A stretch of 35,249 bases of DNA, taken from positions 1-35,249 of the forward strand of contig JACQFT010000215.1 in NCBI GenBank assembly GCA_016199925.1, in the 5' to 3' direction. Positions within the stretch are counted from its first letter, which is position 1; every line of letters begins with the position of its first letter. Under the pieces are notes generated by a model that was not told where the DNA came from, ran no database searches, and saw only the letters and a program-made list of their open reading frames with translations. Shown here in pieces: positions 14,608 to 22,650 of this stretch. Origin of the DNA: Opitutia bacterium. Its GTDB lineage: Bacteria > Verrucomicrobiota > Verrucomicrobiia > Opitutales > Opitutaceae. The translations under genes were made by a program, and so were the position numbers.

Positions 14608-15792
14608 ATGGAGCCGGTGCTGCCCGCAATCCTGGCCGGGGAAGCGCGCGAGCGGCTGCGCGCGCGGCTGCGCTCGGCCGGGTTCGACGAGGTGCGGTTC
14701 GCGCGAGTCGGGGCGGAACGGCCGGCCGGTTTGCGCGAGTGGCTGGCGGCCGGCAATCATGCCGACATGGCGTGGTTGGAACGGACCGCCGGCAAGCGGA
14801 TGAACGCCGACCTCGTGCTGCCCGGCGCGCGCAGCGTGATCATCCTCGGAGTGAATTACGCCAACGGGGACGAGTCCGCCGCGGCCCCGGCCGGCGAACC
14901 CCGGCCGCCCGTCTGGGCGCGCTATGCGTTGCACGACGATTACCATGACACGATCAAGCCGGGGCTCGTCGCCGCGGGCCGGATGCTGGAGGACGCGTGC
15001 GGGCTCGGGGCGCGCGACTACCGCTACTACGTCGATACCGGGCCGGTGCTCGAGCGCGGTTGGGCGGCGCGCAGCGGGCTCGGTTTCCTCGGCAAGAACG
15101 GCATGTTGATCTCGAAGCGGCACGGGAACTGGCTGTTTCTCGCGACGATCCTGGTGCGCGCGGAGATCGAGCCCGACGCGCCGTTGCGCAAAAAGGAACT
15201 GCCGGCCGACGGCGCCGAGCCGGCGGGGCTGCTCTGCGGCAAATGCACGCGGTGCCTCGACGCTTGTCCGACGGCGGCGATCACGGCGCCGGGCGTCGTC
15301 GACGCGCGGCGGTGCATCTCGTATCAGACGATTGAGAACAAGGGCGTCATCCCGCGGGGGCTGCGTGCCGGCATCGGCCGGCGCATCTACGGGTGCGACG
15401 TGTGCCTGGAGGTTTGCCCGTGGAACCGCTTCGCGCAGGCGGGGCACAAACTGCTGCTGGCGGCGCGCGGGGAGATCGGAGATCTGTCGCTGCGCGAGAT
15501 TCTCGAGCTGACGCCGGCGCGTTTCGCCGCGGTGTTTCGGCGGACGGCGATCAAGCGCCTGAAGCTCGCCGGACTGTTGCGCAACGCCTGCGTCGTCGCC
15601 GGCAATTCGGGCGAGGCGGTGCTGCTGCCGCCGCTCGCGCGGCTGGCCGCGCACGAGTCGCCGCTCGTGCGGGCGCACGCGGTGTGGGCGGTGCGGCGGC
15701 TCGCGGGGGAGGGCGCGGCGGCGTGGCTCGGCGCCGCGCGGGCGCGCGAAACGGAGGCGAGCGTGCTGGTCGAATACGGCGACGGAGCGTAG
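14608..15792 (+). CDS. queG: Epoxyqueuosine reductase
   Basis: The 394-residue enzyme reduces epoxyqueuosine to queuosine in tRNA, the last step of the queuosine pathway, using cobalamin and two [4Fe-4S] clusters. The catalytic Asp143 lies in YYVDTGPVLERGWA. The cluster ligands are Cys210, Cys213, Cys216 and Cys220 (CGKCTRCLDACP) plus Cys236, Cys263, Cys266 and Cys270 (CDVCLEVCPWN). The C-terminal HEAT-like repeats (about 335-380, LAAHESPLVRAHAVWAVRRL) fit full-length QueG of the longer type. It follows aroK with 3 bases between. Its need for cobalamin is notable given the cobalamin adenosyltransferase elsewhere in the window, but the genes are 13 kb apart. Confidence 0.96.
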   Translation: MEPVLPAILAGEARERLRARLRSAGFDEVRFARVGAERPAGLREWLAAGNHADMAWLERTAGKRMNADLVLPGARSVIILGVNYANGDESAAAPAGEPRPPVWARYALHDDYHDTIKPGLVAAGRMLEDACGLGARDYRYYVDTGPVLERGWAARSGLGFLGKNGMLISKRHGNWLFLATILVRAEIEPDAPLRKKELPADGAEPAGLLCGKCTRCLDACPTAAITAPGVVDARRCISYQTIENKGVIPRGLRAGIGRRIYGCDVCLEVCPWNRFAQAGHKLLLAARGEIGDLSLREILELTPARFAAVFRRTAIKRLKLAGLLRNACVVAGNSGEAVLLPPLARLAAHESPLVRAHAVWAVRRLAGEGAAAWLGAARARETEASVLVEYGDGA

Positions 15793-15875
15793 GGGCGCGC
15801 CCGTCGGTCCGCCTTCATTCGCGGTGGGTCCGATTCCCCGAAGCCAGCTCCGGCTTGGTCGGGATCGGAAAGTTC

Positions 15876-15980
15876 CGGGGAGCGCCCGCGTCCCGCGGGC
15901 TATCCTCGGCGTCTCGCCGAGGATGTTCGGAGGTGCCGGCGAGACGCCGGCACCAGCACGCGAGACGCGTGCGCTCCCCG
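15876..15980. repeat. Multi-hairpin element: outer stem with four inner hairpins
   Basis: CGGGGAGCGC (15876-15885) pairs with GCGCTCCCCG (15971-15980). Inside are four consecutive hairpins, at about 15884-15900, 15903-15923, 15932-15954 and 15956-15972. Most have a GTCTC or GAGAC core at the loop. The result would be a branched cruciform or clover-shaped RNA. It lies between two convergent genes (stops at 15792 and 16075). Such elements seem dispersed in related genomes. Confidence 0.85.
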
Positions 15981-16024
15981 AGCCAAGATGAATTCGCGAT
16001 TTGCATGGGGTTTGATGAACGCCC

Positions 16025-16038
16025 CGGGGCTTGCCCCG
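16025..16038. repeat. Small CGGGGC-TT-GCCCCG hairpin
   Basis: A perfect 6-base stem with a TT loop lies about 36 bases past the thioesterase stop. It is flanked by imperfect ATGAAC / GTTCTTCAT arms. It may end transcription of the minus-strand gene, though no T-run follows. A related GGGC-TT-GCCC motif occurs near 31457-31468. Confidence 0.45.
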
Positions 16039-16074
16039 CGGTTCTTCATGGCCACTCCCTCCGAAAATGCGGGT

Positions 16075-16485
16075 CTAGCTTTTCGCGGCGAAGAGTTCGC
16101 GCATCTTCGCGGTGAAGACGGCGGGCGGGCGGGCGGGTTCGCCGGTGTGCCTGATGAACCCGTGCAGCGTGTGCGCGGTGACGAGCAGCTCCTCGCCGCG
16201 GCGCACTTCGTAGTCGAGGCGGATGCGGAGGAGCGGGCGCTCGGCGAGGCGGGTGACCACCGTGACGGTGTCGTCGTAGCGGGCGGGTTTGTGGTATTTC
16301 ATCCCGACTTCGATGACGGGCAGATAGAATCCCTGTGCCTCGATCTCGCGGTAGGGGAGGCCGCACTCCTTGAGCAGCGTGGTGCGGCCGACCTCGAGCC
16401 ACGGGAGGTAGTTGCCGTGATAGACGACGCCCATCATGTCGGTCTCGGCGTAGCGGACATTGATCGTGACGCGTGATTCAAGCAT
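16075..16485 (-). CDS. Acyl-CoA thioesterase, YbgC/4-hydroxybenzoyl-CoA thioesterase type
   Basis: The 136-residue hot-dog-fold protein hydrolyses acyl-CoA (or acyl-ACP) thioesters. The signature RYAETDMMGVVYHGNYLPWLEVGR (residues 11-34) contains the catalytic Asp16 and the conserved VYHGNYL. The length is typical. The ATG at 16485 is the natural start. It lies downstream of the GT4 gene on the same strand, 12 bases apart, so they are likely cotranscribed. YbgC relatives are often linked to the Tol-Pal system, but no tol gene is here. A link to the lipid genes at 17835 onward is possible. Confidence 0.92.
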   Translation of the reverse strand: MLESRVTINVRYAETDMMGVVYHGNYLPWLEVGRTTLLKECGLPYREIEAQGFYLPVIEVGMKYHKPARYDDTVTVVTRLAERPLLRIRLDYEVRRGEELLVTAHTLHGFIRHTGEPARPPAVFTAKMRELFAAKS

Positions 16486-16497
16486 GGAGAGGAGGGT

Positions 16498-17655
16498 TCA
16501 GGCGGTGGCGGGCGGGGTGGGTGGTCCGAACAAAGTCCGGGCGGCGTCGAGCCAGGTGTGACCGAGCGCACGGGCGCGACCGTGATGGCCGAGGCGGCGG
16601 CGCAGCGCGGCGTCGCCGATGAGACGCGCGAACGCGGCGGTCAGGCCGGGCAGGTCGTCGGGCGGGACGAGCAGGCCGTTTTCTTCGTGGGCGACGGCTT
16701 CGGGCACGCCGCCGATGGCGTGGGCGATCACCGGCAGGTGATGCGCGCCGGCCTCGAGATAGACGAGGCCGAAGCCCTCGACGCTGAGTTTGTGCGGCAT
16801 GCTCGTCATCGCGAAGATGTCGGCCTGGGCGTAGAAGCTGCCGAGTTGGTCGTCGGCGACGTGCTCGCGGAATTTCACGGGAAAGCCGGCGGCGCGCGCG
16901 GCGGCCTCGAGGGCGCGGTGATAGTTCTCTTTGCTGTGTCCGCCGACGATCCAGTATTCGATCTGGCGGCGCTGGGCCGCGGGCAGCGCCGTCAGCGCCT
17001 GCAGGCAGCGCAACTGGCCCTTGCGGGGGTGCAGCCGCGCGACGGTGAGGATGACGATTTTGCCGGTGGAACTCGCGGTGCGGACCGGCGAGCCGGCGGC
17101 GAAATCGGGGCGGAGCGCCCCGGGGGTGACGACCACCTTGGAGGAGTGGGCGGGGAATCTGTCGGCCATCAGCTCCCGGGCGAAACGACTGACGACGCTG
17201 ATGCGGTCGGCGCGGGCGAACATGCGGTTGGTGCTCCACCGCGTGAGCGGGCGCGACGCCAGGCGCAGAATTTCCGAGCCGTGCAGGGTCAGCACGAGGC
17301 GGGCCGGTTGCAGGAGTTTGAAATACTGGAGGAACAGCATCGACAGCAGCGGGCCGGGCTCGGGGATGTAGAGCGTGGCGTGGCGGAGCCGGGCGCGGTG
17401 GGCCAGGAGCTCGCGGGCCATCCGCCATTGGCTGAGCAGCCCGTGATCGCCCGACATGGGCAGACGCTTCACGGCGAACGGCCACGCGGGCTCGTCGGCC
17501 CCGGCCGCCGCCCGGCCCGGCGCCCAGACTTCCACCCCATGACCCAGTCGGCTGGCGGCCCGGGCCATCTCCGCGGCGAACACCGCGATGCCTCCGCGAT
17601 GCGGGAAGAACTCGTGAGTCACCAGAACAAGATTGGACGGAGAGGTAAACTGCAT
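16498..17655 (-). CDS. Glycosyltransferase family 4
   Basis: The 385-residue GT-B enzyme transfers a sugar from a nucleotide-sugar donor with retention. N-terminal Rossmann features are LVLVTHEFFPHRGGIAVFAAEMA (9-31) and LTLHGSEILRLAS. C-terminal features are LTVARLHPRKGQ and the donor-site E-x7-E motif EGFGLVYLEAGAHHLPVIA, followed by IGGVPEAV. The ATG at 17655 is supported by an AAGGA ribosome site about 10 bases upstream, better than the longer open frame to 17772. It lies head-to-head with the lipid operon that starts at 17835 and precedes the thioesterase. It probably glycosylates a lipid or surface glycan; the sugar cannot be told. Confidence 0.92.
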   Translation of the reverse strand: MQFTSPSNLVLVTHEFFPHRGGIAVFAAEMARAASRLGHGVEVWAPGRAAAGADEPAWPFAVKRLPMSGDHGLLSQWRMARELLAHRARLRHATLYIPEPGPLLSMLFLQYFKLLQPARLVLTLHGSEILRLASRPLTRWSTNRMFARADRISVVSRFARELMADRFPAHSSKVVVTPGALRPDFAAGSPVRTASSTGKIVILTVARLHPRKGQLRCLQALTALPAAQRRQIEYWIVGGHSKENYHRALEAAARAAGFPVKFREHVADDQLGSFYAQADIFAMTSMPHKLSVEGFGLVYLEAGAHHLPVIAHAIGGVPEAVAHEENGLLVPPDDLPGLTAAFARLIGDAALRRRLGHHGRARALGHTWLDAARTLFGPPTPPATA

Positions 17656-17797
17656 CGCCGAGGTTCCTTTAGGTGGTTTTCGGCGCCCAGTGCCAAGAGA
17701 AATATTCCGCCGGCGTTTTCTCCGTGCCACCCGTTCGTTTGCGAGGGCTTTCCTCGGGCGGTAGGTGAACACGGCTCCTCCCCGGGGAATTTTGGGG

Positions 17798-17826
17798 TTT
17801 ACATATTGGAGCCCCTTAACTTACTA
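17798..17826 (+). promoter_or_regulatory. Candidate promoter for the lipid operon
   Basis: TTTACA (17798-17803) and TTACTA (17821-17826) are separated by 17 bases, a good match to a sigma-70 promoter. Transcription would start near 17833, only two or so bases before the ATG at 17835. No Shine-Dalgarno sequence precedes that ATG, so the message could be leaderless. Confidence 0.45.
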
Positions 17827-17834
17827 GGTCCGAA

Positions 17835-18776
17835 ATGGCACAGGCAGCAAACAGCCCATCGGGCTTCCAACTCAAACCGTTCACGCCCGAGGAAGATGCA
17901 AATCTTCGGGAAGCTTTGAAGCGTTGTTCGGCAGCGACTTATGAGTCGGCCGCGCAGTTCCGAAAAACGGGCAACACCGAGCATCTCCCGGCCATCGTGC
18001 TCGGGGTCATCGAACGCTACGTCGAGCCCGATCTGCGTGCCAAACTGAAGGACGCCGACGACGACCTGCGCATCATTGAAGATCTCGGCATCGATTCGCT
18101 GACGATGATGGAAATCGTCATCCTCGTGGAAGATGTTTTGCAGATGACGATCAACAACGAGGAACTGCGGCACCTCCGCACCGTCGGCGACGTGAAGACC
18201 TTCCTCGATTGCAAAGTCCGCGGGCTGCCCCTGCCGCAGCCGACCAAGTTTCTCCCGATCGAGCAGATCGCGTCGATCATGCCGATCCAGGCGCCGTTTC
18301 TTTTTCTCGGCGAAGCCTCGGTCAACGCCCATGGCGCCAACGCCAAATACAAAATCAGCGGCCAGGAATTTTTTCTGCAGGGCCATTTCAAGGGCAACCC
18401 CGTGCTGCCCGCCTCGATCATGCTCGAAGCGCTCGGCCAGTTGGCGGTGCTGTTCCTCCTCGAGGGCCAGGTCGGCGAAGCCGGCAAGTCCGTCGACCCC
18501 AAGATGATTTTCTTCACCTCCTGCGAAGGCGTGCGCTGCCACCGCGTGTGCCGCCCGGGAGACGTGCTCAGCCTTTCCATCAAGCCGAAGCGGCTGAAGC
18601 TGCCGCTCGCGACCTTCGAGGGCCAGATCCGCGTCGGTCAGGAAAAGGCGGCCATCGCCGAGGAAATCACGCTCACGTTCGCCTATGCCGAGGAGATCGT
18701 GCCGCCGGTCGTGGCGGTCGCTCCGACCGTCGCGGTGTCCGCGCCGGCCGAGCAGCAGGCCGTCGTCAACGCCTGA
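17835..18776 (+). CDS. Acyl carrier protein / FabZ-like dehydratase fusion
   Basis: The 313-residue protein joins two fatty-acid synthesis modules. After about 45 helical residues, an ACP domain (about 46-130) carries the phosphopantetheine serine Ser88 in EDLGIDSLTMMEI. A hot-dog dehydratase domain (about 140-290) has the FabZ catalytic pair: His184 in GHFKGNPVLP and Glu198 in MLEALGQ. The C-terminal 25 residues are Ala, Val and Pro-rich. The fused form would carry an acyl chain and remove water from the 3-hydroxyacyl intermediate. In normal type II synthesis these are separate proteins, so this is a dedicated system. It is the first gene of a plus-strand run with a ketoacyl synthase, an SDR and a lipid glycosyltransferase. 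The cell location is cytoplasmic. Confidence 0.9.
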   Translation: MAQAANSPSGFQLKPFTPEEDANLREALKRCSAATYESAAQFRKTGNTEHLPAIVLGVIERYVEPDLRAKLKDADDDLRIIEDLGIDSLTMMEIVILVEDVLQMTINNEELRHLRTVGDVKTFLDCKVRGLPLPQPTKFLPIEQIASIMPIQAPFLFLGEASVNAHGANAKYKISGQEFFLQGHFKGNPVLPASIMLEALGQLAVLFLLEGQVGEAGKSVDPKMIFFTSCEGVRCHRVCRPGDVLSLSIKPKRLKLPLATFEGQIRVGQEKAAIAEEITLTFAYAEEIVPPVVAVAPTVAVSAPAEQQAVVNA

Positions 18777-18888
18777 GTTGGCGGGCGGGGCGTCTCGTCG
18801 CCGGGGCTGTTGACCGGGCGGGCAAAACCCCTTTCATTCGCCGCAGGCTGCCGGCTCGAAATGGGCCGGCGGTTGTCATTTATTCTCC

Positions 18889-20151
18889 ATGCGGAAAGTT
18901 TACATCACCGGAGTCGGATTCATCACGAGCATTGGCAACGACGCCGCCCGCGTCTCCGAAAGCCTGCGCGAAATGCGCCACGGCATGGTGCTCTACCCGC
19001 CGTTCCAGAAAGCCGACGTGCCCGTCAAAGTCGCCGCCCCGATCCGCGATTTCCAGACCGACACGACCGAGGCCGAGGACTGGGTTTTTCCCGCCCGCTA
19101 CAGCCTGCGGCGGGAATTGCTCCGCGGCATGGCGCCGCACGGCGTTTACGCCTATTGCGCGATGCAGCAGGCCGTCGAGGACGCGAAGCTGACCGACGCC
19201 GACTGTTCCAACCCCGACACCGGCCTCTACGCCGCCTCCGGCGGCTCGCCGTTTCTGCTCGGCTACTATCTGGAAAAAATGCGCCGGCACGGCGTCATGC
19301 GCTGCCAGCCCCTCGGGGTCGTCGCGTCGATTTCCGGCACGGTCAACTTCAACCTCGTCTCGCATTTCAAGATCAAGGGCGCGTCCACCGGCTTCTCCTC
19401 CGCCTGCGCCTCGTCCGCCCATGCGCTCGGTTTTGCCTGCGACGAGATCATGCTCGGCCGCCAGCAGCGCATGTTCGTCGTCGGCGCCGAGGACGGCAAC
19501 ACCGAGAGCATCCTGCCGTTCGCCGGGATGCGCGCGCTCTCCGTGCAGACCGATCCGTCCATCGCCTCGCGCCCCTTCGATCTCGCGCGCGACGGCTTCG
19601 TCGGCACCGGCGGCGCGACGGTGCTCGTGCTGGAGAGCGAGGCCGAGGTCGAGCGCCGCGGCGCCAAGATTTACTGCGAAGTCGCCGGCTGGGGCCAGGC
19701 CTCCGACGGCCACAACGTCGCCATCTCCCATCCCGAGGGCACCGGCCTCCGGGTGGCGATCACCAACGCCCTCAAGGCCACCGACCTCCCGCCCGAAGCC
19801 GTCGACTACGTGAACGCCCACGCGACCTCCACGCCCATCGGCGACCTCTCGGAGATCCGCGCGCTCAAAACCATCTTCGGCAACTCGCCCACGCGTCCCG
19901 CCGTCAGCAGCACCAAGGCCCTCACCGGCCACGGCCTCTCGCTCGCCGGCGCGATGGAGGCCGGCTTCTGCGCCCTCGCGATGCGCGAAGGCTTCATGCC
20001 CGGCTCGGCCCACATCACCAGACTCGACCCCGCCTGCACCGGCCTCAACATCATCCGCGCCACGCTGCCGCACCGGCCGGGCATCGTGCTCAGCAACAGC
20101 AGCGGCTTCGGCGGCGCCAACGTCGCCGTGATTTTCCGCAACGCCCTCTGA
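18889..20151 (+). CDS. Beta-ketoacyl-ACP synthase (KAS I/II type)
   Basis: The 420-residue thiolase-fold condensing enzyme elongates an acyl-ACP with malonyl-ACP. The Cys-His-His triad is complete: Cys173 in SSACASSAHAL, His311 in NAHATSTPIGD, and His348 in STKALTGHGLSLAG. The C-terminal SNSSGFGGANVAV loop is typical. The first 80 residues differ from FabF, with an insertion (VLYPPFQKADVPVKVAAP), which suggests a specialised member. It lies 112 bases after the ACP-dehydratase fusion and 19 before the SDR. Together they give condensation, ketoreduction and dehydration steps for one chain. The start ATG at 18889 is clear. Confidence 0.92.
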   Translation: MRKVYITGVGFITSIGNDAARVSESLREMRHGMVLYPPFQKADVPVKVAAPIRDFQTDTTEAEDWVFPARYSLRRELLRGMAPHGVYAYCAMQQAVEDAKLTDADCSNPDTGLYAASGGSPFLLGYYLEKMRRHGVMRCQPLGVVASISGTVNFNLVSHFKIKGASTGFSSACASSAHALGFACDEIMLGRQQRMFVVGAEDGNTESILPFAGMRALSVQTDPSIASRPFDLARDGFVGTGGATVLVLESEAEVERRGAKIYCEVAGWGQASDGHNVAISHPEGTGLRVAITNALKATDLPPEAVDYVNAHATSTPIGDLSEIRALKTIFGNSPTRPAVSSTKALTGHGLSLAGAMEAGFCALAMREGFMPGSAHITRLDPACTGLNIIRATLPHRPGIVLSNSSGFGGANVAVIFRNAL

Positions 20152-20170
20152 CCGCCGCCCGCCCGCCCCG

Positions 20171-20989
20171 ATGAGCTCCGCGCCGCTTTCCGCCCGTTAC
20201 CGCACGGCCTTCGTCACCGGCGCCAGTGCGGGCCTCGGGCACGCCTTCGCCGAAATGCTCCTCGACGAGGGCGTCGAAGTCTGGGGCACCGCCCGCGACA
20301 CCGCCCGGCTGCCGCCCCGCAAAAATTTCCACGCGGTCGCCCTCGAACTCGGCGACGGGGCCGCCGCCGAGAAAAGTTTCCTCACCGCCGATGCCGCCGC
20401 GGGAGGCTTCGACCTCGTCATCAACAACGCCGGCTTCGGCGCGTTCGGCGCGTTTGCGCACACCGACTTCGCCGTCTGGCAGTCGCAGTTGGAGATGATG
20501 CTCGTGAACACCGCGCGCCTCAGCCACGCCGCGCTCCGCGGCCTGCTCGCCCGCCGGCGCGGGGCGCTCGTCAACATCTCGTCCCTCGCCGCCGAGTTCG
20601 CGCTGCCCTACCAGTCCGCCTACAACATGGCCAAGGCCGGGCTCTCCGCCCTCAACGAAAGCCTGATGTATGAGACGCGCGGCACCGGCGTCGCGATCAT
20701 CGACTTTCGCCCGGGCGACTACCGCACGGACTTCGAGGGCTCCGTGCGCCGCCCGCCCGGCGCGCCGGGCCCCGGGCAGGAACGCGCCTGGGCCGCCTTC
20801 GAACGCCTGATGGCCGGCGGACCGCCGCCCGCGCACGCCGCCGCGGCGCTTCGCCGCGCGTTGCGACGCGGCCGCAGCGGCACCGTGCGCACGGGCCGCT
20901 TTTTCCAGGCGGTCCTCGCTCCCTTCCTCGCGCGCTTCGGTTCGCTCGCGCTGAAGCGCCGCATTCAGGAAAGCTATTTCGACCTCTGA
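20171..20989 (+). CDS. Short-chain dehydrogenase/reductase (possible ketoacyl or ketosphinganine reductase)
   Basis: The 272-residue NAD(P)H-dependent enzyme has the classical SDR features: cofactor loop TGASAGLG (16-23), NNAG (85-88), Asn113, and the Ser138-Tyr151-x3-Lys155 active site (SSLAAEFALPYQSAYNMAK). It could reduce the 3-ketoacyl-ACP made by the neighbouring synthase or a 3-ketosphinganine-like product of the alpha-oxoamine synthase at 25005. Sequence alone does not decide. A C-terminal extension of about 80 residues, rich in Ala, Arg and Pro, precedes a hydrophobic stretch (FFQAVLAPFLARFGSLAL), perhaps for membrane contact. The next gene starts 1 base after the stop. Confidence 0.9.
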   Translation: MSSAPLSARYRTAFVTGASAGLGHAFAEMLLDEGVEVWGTARDTARLPPRKNFHAVALELGDGAAAEKSFLTADAAAGGFDLVINNAGFGAFGAFAHTDFAVWQSQLEMMLVNTARLSHAALRGLLARRRGALVNISSLAAEFALPYQSAYNMAKAGLSALNESLMYETRGTGVAIIDFRPGDYRTDFEGSVRRPPGAPGPGQERAWAAFERLMAGGPPPAHAAAALRRALRRGRSGTVRTGRFFQAVLAPFLARFGSLALKRRIQESYFDL

Positions 20990-20990
20990 C

Positions 20991-22235
20991 ATGGCGCGCC
21001 TCCGCATCCTCGTTCTCACCTCCAGCACCGGCGCCGGCCACGACACCCGGGCGCAGGCGTTCGCCGAGTGGTGCTACGAACTCTACCGGCACGACGTCGA
21101 CGTGCGCATCGAGCAGATGCTCGAGAAATCCTCCGGCTTCTTCAGCGCCGGCGTGAATTTCTACAACTGGATCCAGCAGAAATCACCGTGGCTCCACAAA
21201 GGATTCTATCTCTTCGTCGAGCTGCTCAGTCTGCTCAACCGCCGCTCCGTCAGCTTCGGCCGCGCCTACTACGAGAAGGTGCTCCGCGACTACCGGCCGC
21301 ACCTCATCTTCAGCGTCCACGATTGCCTCAACCGCGGCTATTTCCAGTTGGCGCGCAAGATTCTCGGCCCCGACCGCGTGCGCTGCGCCACCTACTGCGG
21401 CGAATTTTCCGGCGGCTTCGGCTACAGCATCAACTGGGTCGAGCCCAGCGCCGACCTCTACGTTTCCCGCACCGCCACCGCCAACGACTTCGCCATCAAG
21501 CTCGGCATGCCCGCCGCGCGCACCCGTGTGCGCGGCTACCTCATGCAGCCCCGCGCCTATGTCGAGGTGCTCCCCACGGCCGACGCGCGCGCCGATTTTC
21601 TCGAGAACGAACTCGAGCTGCGCTCCGACCGGTTCACCCTCTTCCTCGCCACCGGCGGCAACGGCGCCAACAACCACCTCGAGCTCCTCCCCCAGCTCCT
21701 CCCGCACGCCGACCGGCTCCAGGTCGTCCTCGTCTGCGGCAAGAACCGCGAGACCTACAACGAACTCGTGCACTGGCGCGCCGAGCACCCGGAACTCGCG
21801 TGCTATGTCGACGGCTTCTCCGAGAAAGTGCATCTCCTCCTGCAGGTCAGCGACGCCGTCGTCACCCGCGGCGGCACCACCACTTGCGCCAAGGCCCTGC
21901 ATTTCCGCTGCCCGATCGTCTGCAACGCCATCGGCGGCGTCATGCCGCAGGAATCGCTCACGGTGAAATTTTTCCAGCGCGGCTGTGCCGCTCCGCTCAT
22001 CGGCTCCGCCGCCGGTTTCGGCGCGCTCATCGACACGTGGATGGCCGACCGCGCCGCCTACGAAAAACTCCGCGCCGATTTTCTCAGCCTCCGCTACGAG
22101 GAAGACCCGACGATTGTCATCCGGGAACTCGTCGGCCTCGCCGAGGAAGCCGCCGCGAACGATCCCGATCCGAAGACACGCGCCAAGGTCGGCTTGTCCG
22201 CGCGCCCGTTCCCGCCGAAGCCGCGCAAGCACTGA
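20991..22235 (+). CDS. MGDG synthase-like (GT28) lipid glycosyltransferase
   Basis: The 414-residue GT-B protein resembles monogalactosyldiacylglycerol synthase, UgtP and MurG. The N-terminal LTSSTGAGHDTRAQAF (8-23) is the diagnostic GAGH loop. HLIFSVHDCLNRGY (about 103-116) and ATGGNGANNHLEL (about 220-232) follow. The donor site is VVTRGGTTTCAKALHFRCPIV (about 287-307), equivalent to the Gly-Gly-x-Thr of MurG-type enzymes. It would glycosylate a diacyl or ceramide-like lipid at the inner membrane face. It overlaps the operon tightly (1 base after the SDR stop). The acceptor is likely the lipid made by this operon, but that is inference. Confidence 0.88.
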   Translation: MARLRILVLTSSTGAGHDTRAQAFAEWCYELYRHDVDVRIEQMLEKSSGFFSAGVNFYNWIQQKSPWLHKGFYLFVELLSLLNRRSVSFGRAYYEKVLRDYRPHLIFSVHDCLNRGYFQLARKILGPDRVRCATYCGEFSGGFGYSINWVEPSADLYVSRTATANDFAIKLGMPAARTRVRGYLMQPRAYVEVLPTADARADFLENELELRSDRFTLFLATGGNGANNHLELLPQLLPHADRLQVVLVCGKNRETYNELVHWRAEHPELACYVDGFSEKVHLLLQVSDAVVTRGGTTTCAKALHFRCPIVCNAIGGVMPQESLTVKFFQRGCAAPLIGSAAGFGALIDTWMADRAAYEKLRADFLSLRYEEDPTIVIRELVGLAEEAAANDPDPKTRAKVGLSARPFPPKPRKH

Positions 22236-22376
22236 GTTGGGGACTTCGTGTAGGGCCGGCGCTTGCCGCCGTGCCGCGCACAGCTTGAGGTGGAGCCGGG
22301 GCGCCCTCGTCCCGGTGCGTAGACAAAAATGCGGTGGCTCTTCCGGCCCGCAATGCGCGTCTCCCTAAAACAGTGC

Positions 22377-22395
22377 GCGACGAAACTTTCGTCGC
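22377..22395. repeat. 19-base perfect palindrome around one central C
   Basis: GCGACGAAA and its exact complement TTTCGTCGC flank a central C at 22386. It lies 142 bases beyond the stop of the lipid operon. With a one-base centre it cannot form a normal hairpin loop without opening some pairs, so a dimeric protein site is as likely as a terminator. Confidence 0.6.
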
Positions 22396-22481
22396 CGGCT
22401 CTGCTTGGCGTTTTCCGCCCTGGACCCGTTGTCCGCCGTGGGTTTGTTGCCCCGGAGCTCGCATCGGCTTGAGCAGATAGC

Positions 22482-22542
22482 TGTGGGAGCGTGCTTGCAC
22501 GCGACGTTTGGCGGACGGGGCGCGACCAAGGTCGCTCCCACA
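22482..22542. repeat. REP-like element: outer stem with two inner hairpins
   Basis: TGTGGGAGCG (22482-22491) pairs with CGCTCCCACA (22533-22542). Inside are GTGC-TT-GCAC (22491-22500) and GCGACC-AA-GGTCGC (22522-22535). The second hairpin is identical to one at 31402-31415. The outer arm is akin to the 5904 element and to REP sequences of pseudomonads. Confidence 0.82.
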
Positions 22543-22650
22543 AGACCGGAGACAGACGGTCTTGACCAAACGCCTCGGGTTCCGCCGCCTTCGGGCATTT
22601 CCGGCTTCCCTGATTTCGACATTCGCGTTTGGGTAGCCGGCGCGCCCACC

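Larger units (their letters stand above)
22236..22650. other. 415-base gap with hairpin repeats, no gene seen
   Basis: Between the GT28 stop and the next glycosyltransferase I see no supported gene. The gap holds a repeat-like stretch around 22285-22310 (GTGGAGCCGGGGCGCCCTC), a 19-base palindrome at 22377-22395 and a two-hairpin REP-like element at 22482-22542. The open frame that enters the next gene extends back through here, but its sequence is repeat-derived. Confidence 0.7.

Noticed and set aside
15884-15972. Series of four palindromes that could look like a small CRISPR array
   Set aside because: The units differ in sequence, there are no equal spacers, and no cas gene is present. They fold as hairpins within one outer stem.
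16025-16038. Rho-independent terminator for the thioesterase gene
   Set aside because: The hairpin is good but there is no T-run on either side in the needed direction; kept only as a repeat.
22405-22650. N-terminal extension of the GT4 reading frame
   Set aside because: It is translated REP-like sequence; similarity to GT4 enzymes begins just after 22651.
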